Part shown: positions 56,891-64,000 of the stretch, in pieces
How positions within the stretch are numbered: position 1 is the stretch's first letter
Layout: each line of letters opens with the position of its first letter
From: Takakia lepidozioides
Taxonomy: Eukaryota; Streptophyta; Takakiopsida; Takakiales; Takakiaceae
DNA: 64,000 nucleotides
Assembly: GCA_030704615.1 (NCBI GenBank)
Contig: CM060734.1
Coordinates: forward strand, 38,950,042 to 39,014,041
Reading direction: 5' to 3'
Notes under the pieces: model-generated
What the model was told of the DNA's origin: nothing
The model's database searches: none
What the model saw: only the letters and a program-made list of their open reading frames with translations
Made by a program: the position numbers and the translations under genes

Positions 56891-57534
56891 CCCTATCTTG
56901 GCTCCTTGGCTCCTTGATGCTCTCTAAGACAAGACTAAGCACTCCACAGCCTTTGCCAAGCTCCTGAAACCCTAAGGCTTACATTTCCAGCCATAAGACA
57001 CTCCTCTTCTGGTGCAAGAGCTCTTTTTCCAAGCTCTGAAACCCTAGGTGCACATTCCATGGCCTTGCCGTACCTCTTAGCTCCTGTTCCAACCATGCTC
57101 TTGCCATGACAAGAGCCCTCTCAATGCTGAAGCTCGAGATTGAAACCCAATCTCAACATACTCCACAAAGTGCACTGATTTGCCCCAAGCCAAATCAGCC
57201 CTTTCGCTTGGTCTTGCAATCCTTCACACAATGAAAGCTCGCATTCCCAAGTCCAGTTCCTGCTCTTGACTGGTCATCTTCCCAATCGTGCTTGCTCATG
57301 CATGTACACAATCTGAAACCATCAAGGTGCTCTGGAATTACCTGCAGCATGGTGCTTTCATCTCTGAAGCTGAAGATCGAATGCCAAGGTCTACCACCTC
57401 GTAACCCACATCGCCTCCGCTTCTAACAACCAAGAGCTCCACGTTGCTCCTTGCATAACAACCTGGTTTCTCTCATTCTCAAGCAAAAACCACAAGTGCT
57501 ACAACCAACTTGTATCTGGCACTCACAGATACGA

Positions 57535-57550
57535 GCTCATCTTTCTCGAG
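57535..57550 (-). promoter_or_regulatory. Primer-binding position, complementary to the element's own LTR
   Basis: In element sense CTCGAGAAAGATGAGC directly follows the 5' LTR end. A tRNA primer site would begin TGG; none is present here. The 16 bases are the perfect reverse complement of the element-sense sequence at 57716-57731 within the LTR, and of the matching site in the left LTR. This is reminiscent of self-priming Tf1-type elements. See findings. Confidence 0.5.
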
Positions 57551-57877
57551 TGATAAAGAAGAAGAATACAAGCACAAGCTCATGCGAGCTCACAAAGCTG
57601 AAGCTTAAACTCATGCATATATAAACTCATCACTCAAATACAAGTCAAGCCAAGTGCACCCCACGCCATGGGGAATCCACACTACGGCGCCATAGCTAGG
57701 CGCGGTGAGACTCAACTCGAGAAAGATGAGCCTCCCGCGCTTGCCGTGAAGATAACCACTCCGGGGCCTAAATCTGCCTTGACCCCTGGATTGACACTTG
57801 GGCCAATCCCAAATGTCAATATGTAAAAGCTAGCTATTTCCTAGCTAGTTTCACACTAATGGTAAAATAACTTGACA
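57551..57877 (-). repeat. Right LTR (5' LTR in element sense)
   Basis: 327 bases, TGTCAAG...TTTATCA in element sense. Identical to the left LTR core except for six transitions. It is followed immediately by the primer-binding position and preceded by LINE sequence. Confidence 0.95.
57615..57626 (-). promoter_or_regulatory. Candidate TATA box in the LTR
   Basis: TTTATATATGCA in element sense, about 65-75 bases before the LTR end. The opposite strand also reads as a good TATA motif (TATATAAA), so the direction is not proven by sequence. Confidence 0.35.
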
Positions 57878-58704
57878 TCTTGTATCGGATGTCAATCTCT
57901 TACTCCAGAAACTATGAAACACTGTTTGTTATACTGCTTTGTTCTAGCTCATGTTTGGCATTTGGTGCTTTTTTTTCATGCCTTTGTGGAACCCGGTCTG
58001 CTCTGCTCTCCCCGTCACTCTGCTGTTAAATGCAAACTCACAGGGTCTATGGAGTCTCTGTCCAGTTTGGGCAGCGTTACGTGCCCACGCTCAATGGAAT
58101 ATTTGGAAAGCTAGATGTTGATCATCGATTTTTGAGGGAAAGAGGAGCTGTGTGAAAATTATCTTGTTTAGAGTTCACTCAGACATTCTGTCTGAGCCCA
58201 AAAAGGCGTGGGTTGTCCTCTGTGCAGTTATTTCCAGATCATGCTCCAAAACGAGAATACTACAGTTACTTTCTGGCTTTGACAACACCTAGCTGGCGAA
58301 GGGTGGCTGTCTGTGCCGTAGAACCTCCGATACCACTGTCAGGTGGAATGACCACCTCCCACCGGGCTGGCAGCTCAATTAGCACTTGCCTCTCCTCTGT
58401 CGAGGGGGATGAATCTGATACCAATTGGAGGCACCGCCGTAGCTTCAGGGAAGGGAAATCGAAAGCCCAGCTTTCCTTTTAGCCTTCCAAGCGCAAAAGA
58501 AGGGATCCTTGACTCCTACTCTAGGCACTTTCCATGCTATATCTGGAAGTTTAATCACTACCCTTTCATTTAGTCCTTTGGTCATGGGGCGGTGTCCCCT
58601 TCATCAGCCTCCATGGCATGTCATGTGAGGTTATTTTTTCCTCTATACAAATAAAGTCTTAAGGTCTCCCTCTCGTCTTTTCACTAAATTTTTGAAAAAA
58701 AACA
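57878..58704 (+). mobile_element. Plant LINE remnant, zf-RVT domain right part and 3' UTR
   Basis: Continues the interrupted LINE with SCIGCQSLTPETMKHCLLYC, the C-x2-C...H-C...C zinc ligands of the zf-RVT domain. Decayed coding sequence and an untranslated region with AATAAAG near 58652 follow. The copy ends in an A-run at about 58697-58704, the likely poly(A) tail. Joining 46851 to 57878 keeps the reading frame, which shows the exact insertion point. Confidence 0.72.
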
Positions 58705-58724
58705 TGCCAAAATGATCGCACCTG

Positions 58725-58870
58725 GCTTACATGTCCACCAAGGCACTGTTCAAAAAGACGTCTGATACAATTCCAGCTTTGACGATGTCATCATGGACCG
58801 CTTTGCCTTTTTCCAAAATTGCCAAGCTCACACATGCATTGCAAACACAAACGAACGCCATTCAAACCCT
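58725..58870 (-). pseudogene. PPR fragment
   Basis: The minus-strand reading resembles L-S motifs: a CVSLAILEKGKAVHDD-like stretch and then a SALVDM-like stretch. It is only about 45 codons of homology with several changes, lying just past the LINE 3' end. Confidence 0.55.
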
Positions 58871-58964
58871 CCCTATCGTTTGCTCACATATGTCTCCAAG
58901 GACATTCCTACCACACTTGGGCTTGTTAAATCTTGGCATGATCATAATATTCTATGTGATGGAC

Positions 58965-59110
58965 AACAAAGTTATGCCCAGTGGTAATGGGCACCTACCA
59001 CCTCGGAAGTGGGTGTGGGTTCAATCCACTGATTGGTGTCAGAAAAGTGTCCATTGACACCATTAATTACGCTTCCTTCGGGAGGTGTCATATATATATA
59101 TGTGTGATCA
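58965..59110 (+). mobile_element. Possible tRNA-derived SINE
   Basis: ATGCCCAGTGG resembles a pol III A box, and about 39 bases downstream GGGTTCAATCCAC resembles a B box. Between them ACCTACCACCTCGGAAGTGGG could form an anticodon-like arm. The segment ends in a TA-rich tail (CATATATATATATG). No second copy was recognised in the window, so the call is tentative. Confidence 0.4.
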
Positions 59111-59114
59111 AAGT

Positions 59115-60585
59115 ACGTTCAAGGTCCAAATAAACCTTAAACCCTAAACTCTAAACTTGGTGTACATCAACAATGCTCTTGCACTTCACAACATCCCTCT
59201 CTTTCACTTCACGAGCCCCCTCCCACACTTAACAACGTCTTTCTCTCCTTCACCGTTCTTGCATCCCAATGTGTCTATCCTACAATCATAGCATGCCATG
59301 ATACCACATCCGTCATTCTTAGCCTAAAAAGCTTACAATTTCTAAATTATAAAATATTTACTATTTTTAATTAAAAATTATACTAAATGACTGTTAATAG
59401 CAAAGATGACTGAAACCTAATGCCACGTCATCTTTTCCTACAGTTCATAGACACGACCATTACTAGTAGTTATATATTTTCAAAATGTTGGTACGATCAA
59501 ATTACGTTGACCAACCCTCCATATTTTCGTAGACGTGTAGACACAACCACGACTACATTTCTGTGGAATAGCAAATTTTTTAGCTTTTATGAGTCGCAGT
59601 CATAAACGTAGACGCCATTGCCGCCACAACCTTTCAGTCGTGAAAGCCGGGCTATGTTGTAGTAACAGTACATAAATACATCACACATCACCTCCAAGGC
59701 CGCCGATCTCTTAGTCCACGCCAACTGCGCACCCAATGTCCCCCCACAACATCTTGTTGCATTTTCCACAAAGGTCTGAAGATGTGTACATCGGGGTATG
59801 TTCATTCCGGTTGACCCTTGATACAAATTACAGTACATCATTTGAATACCATACACACGCATAGTACAAGACATACTTGATATGATCATCCATGTCCACA
59901 TCGCTAATATGCATCATTTTGGCTCACCCTCCACACATCAACCCCGTCAAAACCACATCCTATCCACAATGTTTACCAAGGCAACACAAAGCTGAAGTCT
60001 CGTTCGCGCACAGTCCATACCAAGACCCACATATAAATAGAATTGACCAAGTCTATATTTTATTCATCACAAGCTATTTAGCTACTTTTGGGACACTAAA
60101 TCAGTTACGAATGTCAAATTTAAGTTTAGATGTGCCTAGTACATGCGTAACCAACACAACAAATTTTTCTACCCAAAAGTATAACCCCTCAATTTTTGAC
60201 TTTTATGCACCCACAACCCGTTTGCATACAACACATAATCACATTTGTACTTGGGACAATGCACACACCCAGTCATATACGGTTTGCGCATCACGTGTCA
60301 TAACCAAGTTGTCATATGTTGACACATCCACAAACTATTAATGCGGCAATACAATTTTACATCCATTAATAGTACAATTTGTCTGTCATGCATATAAGGA
60401 GGTATAAATCTAGACGTGGTCACTCAACACCCACATCTATCAACACATTGTGCGAGTGCATTTTACAAGTGTGCATGTGGCCTCTCAAGATTTAATACTT
60501 CAAGGGGGAGGAACATAAAATCTTGTCCAAATTAGAAAGAGTCAAGTGGTTTACTGCAGTACCCATAACCTGTTGCAACTATTAA
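59115..60585. other. Intergenic, AT-rich region upstream of the secreted-protein gene
   Basis: No gene is supported. It contains telomere-like CCTAAACCC fragments near 59133-59147 in only one or two copies. The last few hundred bases should hold the promoter of the gene at 60588. Confidence 0.4.
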
Positions 60586-60587
60586 TC

Positions 60588-61775
60588 ATGGCACCAATGT
60601 TTCATCTTATGATGAATGCTTCTCTCTACTTGATCATGCTTCTGACGCCAGTTTTGTTGAAAGGGGCGTCTGCTTACTGTGTGTACAACCTTGCCTCCTA
60701 CGACATCAGCGTCCTACAGGTGATGATTAAGTTACAAGTGATCATGAGTTTGAGACCTACGTGAAAATGCAAAATATTGTAGAGTTTGTAATCTTTCTAA
60801 ATAGTTGGCAATGGTTAATGTCAAGGCTGTACTCCACTCCACATACATAGGAGAAGGTCCATGGTCAATCACGTTTGGTCGTGTTGAATAGACTAGTTAA
60901 ATTGAAAGAGGTCTCTACTTATTGTATGTTGGACAATGTATCATACACTAAAATCCACACTCATCGTGAGCTGCAAGAATTTCGAACCATTTAGATTGGT
61001 AAAGAAGTGGACATCAAATTATTTTTTACCACTTTGCTTATAGGTTTGAGATCTACCACACAAAGTATTAGGAAAGACAGTTAGATGTCAAAGTTCGGAA
61101 TTGTTTCTAATATATCTATATTCTACTTCGAGAAAAGGATATGTCATTACTATTGCATCTTCAGCTCCATAAATGATATCAATATTGCATGTTACCATAT
61201 CTTCACATTCATATTTTAATTTGCTTTTGTGACTACAGCTCCCGGTGACGGACACATCCTTCAAAGCTATAGTATCTGCTGGCACCTATACATGTTGCAA
61301 CTGGCAAACGTCTGATTGTACTATGGTGAATTCGGGCTCGAACAATTATCCGCATGAAGATCGATGTGCAACAACACCATTTGCCATATTGAAGTATCAA
61401 ATTGATTTGACGGAGGTGGAAGTAGCATCAACTCTAAAAGAAATTAGTTCCATCCTAAACGACCTTGCTTCTATGTTCCACAATGGAGACATTATAACTT
61501 GGATATCGAATTTTGCAGGTGTAGTAATACCTGCAGAATACAATGCACTTTCACCATCTAAAGCTGCAAGTTTGATCCCAAATATCATCGGCTACAACTA
61601 TGTCCCGGATTTTGTTGTGAATGTTATCAATGGGGGCACAATTGAACATAACTATGATGGTAACGAGATTCCGGTTTCATGCTGGGAAGGAACATGCCAA
61701 GGTCCAAACATCAATTGGGATGGAAGTATAGGTCCTCCCTCAGATATTTGCCCTAATGGCATTGACGGTAATTAA
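60588..61775 (+). CDS. Secreted cysteine-containing protein of unknown family, two exons
   Basis: Exon 1 is 60588-60719 and exon 2 is 61239-61775. The intron has GT-AG ends (CAG|GTGATG and CTACAG|CTC) and keeps the frame, giving 222 residues. Residues about 1-29 form a signal peptide (ASLYLIMLLTPVLLKGASA). The mature part starts YCVYNLASYDISVLQLP. A CCNW...DC motif follows near residue 64, a further Cys near 89 and a CW..TC pair near the C-terminus. The protein is acidic overall, with no membrane segment after the signal. The YCVYN...LQLP and CCNW features look like a conserved secreted family, but I cannot name it. It is probably extracellular or apoplastic. Confidence 0.75.
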
Positions 61776-63105
61776 TGCACAACTATAGTGTACAACACTA
61801 GATCGTATAGATGAAACCGTAGTGCGACGTCCAGGAAAATGAAAGTCAAATGCCAAAGTTTGTTCCAATTGTTTAGATGTTTTATGAAGAAATACCAGTT
61901 AAAGAATATGATACAAATTGTACAAGACAAGCTTCCTAAAGAGACATATTTTGGGAGGTTTTTAGAGAAGATTGAACGTAAGGAGATTGAATTATTTGCC
62001 TAATTCTGATAAAGAGGAAAGTTCTCATTGGAGAATTACTTGTAATTCTGTATTGAAATAGTGTGAGTTGGAGGGCAATTTCTAACTTACAAATAACACC
62101 AATTCATGGAATCGGTGTGTCCAAAATAAACATCCAGTCCATCAAAGAAGTGCGGGGAAGTGTGGTAAGGGACAATGTTTAAATGATTGCTTAGATGTAG
62201 TTGCAATCATACAAGCTGGAAAAAAACCCTACTATCTGAAGTTGGAGAGAGACCAAGATTTAAGAATTGCCCCTAAAGTCGAGCAATCCAGGTTTTTGCA
62301 ACATCCCTACCCCTCATCCGTCATGAATAATTTGTGAAATGGACCATTCATCCTCACATCTTCTTATATTGATTCGTTATTTCAAGAACGACCGGTTGTT
62401 TCCTCTCAACAGAAGTTACAACGTTGAATGAGCTTTCATCTCTTTTTCTTGAAAGAAATGACGAATGGATGTTTGATGAGTGAGCTTGGGATCATCATGG
62501 TGAACATCGGATCTGGAAACCTCATCCAATTCTCGATATTTGATGAAAATTGTATGACATGACATTCACAAATGTCTCATATACAAACTACAAATTAATA
62601 TGTTCAAAATCAATTCAAACATTTCAGACACACGGAGATCCGTGACGGAGACACCAAAAGGAACAGTAGCTAAGAGACGAAAGCCCCTAGAGAACTCGGG
62701 AATCAAGCAGGACCGTTCGTGAGTCTAAAACTAAAACCCAAAACTTCCGATCATAATTAATTTTGAGGTATGTAAAATAATGAATTTAAGCTACCTTATC
62801 AAAATTCCATCCATTTCTGTTTTAATGGTTTCTGAAACCATGATTGTTGTGCAACCTTGAAGGGAGGATCTATCAATACAATTTCAAATGGTGACAATCA
62901 CCCCCTTTTTCTTCTTTTTTTTCCATAAGGTGGATCAACAGCTCACTATTCAGGCCCTTATGAGAGGAGGGGGGAAACATTAACCCACTCGTGTACTTGC
63001 TATGAGGCACAGAGGACGGACTAGACAAAAGGTCACGACGATACCGACAAGGTATCATGAATCACCCGCATGTCATGCAGTGACGGTGCACTATCCAATT
63101 GAGTT
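61776..63105. other. Intergenic region
   Basis: 3' flank of the secreted-protein gene, then AT-rich sequence. No gene is seen. A weak tRNA D-arm-like piece near 63095-63120 on the minus strand was considered and rejected. Confidence 0.4.
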
Positions 63106-63308
63106 ACTTTGCTTATTATAAGCAAGATTATTTCTTCCTAGCACCTTTTAGTTTGATTAATATGGCCGTTTCCCCTTATATACAACCAAGTAGTTTGAAA
63201 ATAAAAATCAGCTAAAGGAGGGTGGACATGTAGAGGCTGCCCATGTATGTGGCGCCTCTGACCAATATGACGCCTTCTGCATCACCACTCTATACTGCAA
63301 ATGGAAAG
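63106..63308 (-). repeat. Dispersed repeat, right copy (partner at 1388-1622)
   Basis: 63186-63308 is the reverse complement of 1388-1525. 63106-63181 is a direct match to 1540-1622. It shares the TTGCTTATTATAAGCAAG palindrome with the left copy. Confidence 0.7.
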
Positions 63309-63309
63309 A

Positions 63310-63966
63310 CCGCACATGGGAGCCCAACAACAACCTCTTTGGCCCCCACCAAGATCGTATTCTGGAACACAAAATTCAACTAATAATCGAATATCACCGC
63401 CACACCAATCTAACACATATATATATGGACCACTAGAACTACGCTCAACCGCCCAACTCCCTCCTTGCATGCTGAGAGTTCACTTAGCACCAAACACTCC
63501 CCCATTGTCAGGTGGGTGAGGACTCTGAAGTATACTGGTGACATCGTCATAGTTTTAGGAAAAGCAAATCCAAGGCGCAATTGTCTTTCAACCAGCCTAA
63601 GCACAATATGGGTAGTTTTTTAAATTGGTACCTTGTGCTTCTTGGCTTCCTTTCTTCCTTTTCTCCGTGACCGAGATCAATGCAGTCAGACAGTCCACAT
63701 TTTGTAGGGATGGGTAACTTTGTTGGAGCTCATGGCCAGACTTGCAATTTGATTCATGAGGGAATAGAGCAGGCTTTGTACAAGATGCAGATGCAGGTCT
63801 AGTATTTGGAGACACAAGATTGTGGATTGAAGAGAGCTTGATACAGAAACATGCAGGAAGAACCTGGAATATGCTACACCAGTGCTTCACCGGAGAACCA
63901 TCCAGGGAATGACCACAACGAGTTAATATAAGGCATACGCTGGTGCCACTGAACTGAAACTTTGAC
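63310..63966. other. Intergenic region
   Basis: No gene or repeat was recognised. Confidence 0.35.
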
Positions 63967-64000
63967 AGAGATTGTACTCATAAGACATTGTTTGCCGTAG
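63967..64000 (-). mobile_element. 3' terminus of a further LINE copy, cut by the window edge
   Basis: Matches 21626-21659 with one difference. It gives the same 3' end (GAGTACAATCTCT in element sense) and so fixes the LINE terminus. The element continues beyond the window. Confidence 0.75.

Larger units (their letters stand above)
54855..57534 (-). other. Long non-coding leader of the gypsy element
   Basis: About 2.7 kb between the primer-binding position and gag, with no open frame of note. It contains two repeat tracts, listed separately. A leader this long could hold packaging or translation signals, but none can be named. Confidence 0.6.
46852..57877 (-). mobile_element. Ty3/gypsy LTR retrotransposon encoding a DNA methyltransferase and a PHD finger
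   Basis: Transcribed leftward. Right (5') LTR at 57551-57877, a leader of about 2.7 kb, gag, protease, C5-cytosine methyltransferase, RT, RNase H, integrase, PHD finger, polypurine stretch and left LTR pieces. RT-RNase H-integrase order defines Ty3/gypsy. No typical chromodomain was seen; the PHD finger takes its place at the C-terminus. The copy is dead, with nine in-frame stops between 54251 and 49014 and frame changes in gag, integrase and the PHD finger. The LTR pair differs at 6 of 327 positions, all transitions, so insertion was fairly recent. It lies inside an older LINE, and no target-site duplication is evident. Confidence 0.93.

Noticed and set aside
59133-59147. Telomere-like CCTAAACCC motif
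   Set aside because: Only one or two units; chance or a trivial interstitial remnant.
63040-63125. tRNA-like stretch on the minus strand (AACTCAATTGGATAGTGCA)
   Set aside because: The D-arm resembles a tRNA but no consistent acceptor and T stems form.

Overview
The window looks like nuclear DNA of a spore-bearing vascular plant, most likely a fern. The evidence is a multi-exon plant gene with GT-AG introns, several intronless PLS-DYW pentatricopeptide (PPR) genes of the kind greatly expanded in ferns and lycophytes, and large amounts of degenerate LINE and Ty3/gypsy DNA. The species is inferred, not read directly.

Layout. 1-3.5 kb is intergenic. 3.5-11.0 kb holds a complete PRP39-like splicing-factor gene on the minus strand (13 coding exons, 750 codons). 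12.1-19.8 kb holds two PPR genes: an intact 844-aa DYW protein (minus) and an 803-aa relative (plus) that lost its DYW end. 21.6-26.2 kb is a nearly full-length LINE (minus) with endonuclease, reverse transcriptase and a C-terminal zinc knuckle; a near-identical 3' piece lies at 34.4-35.4 kb and another 3' end at the right edge of the window. 26.8-27.0 kb encodes a small OEP7-like chloroplast outer-envelope protein. 27.5-28.7 kb is a foldback DNA transposon. 29.6-30.1 kb is a broken GNAT acetyltransferase. 30.4-40.1 kb is a graveyard of PPR copies. 46.5-58.7 kb is a plant LINE zinc-binding domain split by an 11-kb Ty3/gypsy element. 60.6-61.8 kb encodes a secreted cysteine-containing protein of unknown family.

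The most unusual object is the Ty3/gypsy element (46852-57877, minus). Its polyprotein order is gag (two CCHC knuckles) - aspartic protease - C5-cytosine DNA methyltransferase - reverse transcriptase - RNase H - integrase - PHD finger. The methyltransferase has its motifs in linear order (I to X), DNMT3-like, unlike the rearranged plant DRM enzymes. An element carrying both a DNA-methylation writer and a histone-tail-reader domain suggests it managed its own chromatin. This copy is dead. It has nine in-frame stops over 5.2 kb but no frameshift in that stretch, and its LTR pair differs only by transitions, which is what 5-methylcytosine decay would leave. Two further oddities are a 16-nt perfect complementarity between the primer-binding position and the LTR in place of a tRNA site, and an A-B-A arrangement of LTR pieces at the left end that fits a circularly permuted two-LTR insertion.

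The PPR genes, their shared upstream blocks and the many fragments show repeated local genomic (not RNA-mediated) duplication. Stretches not listed as genes are mostly old repeat DNA.
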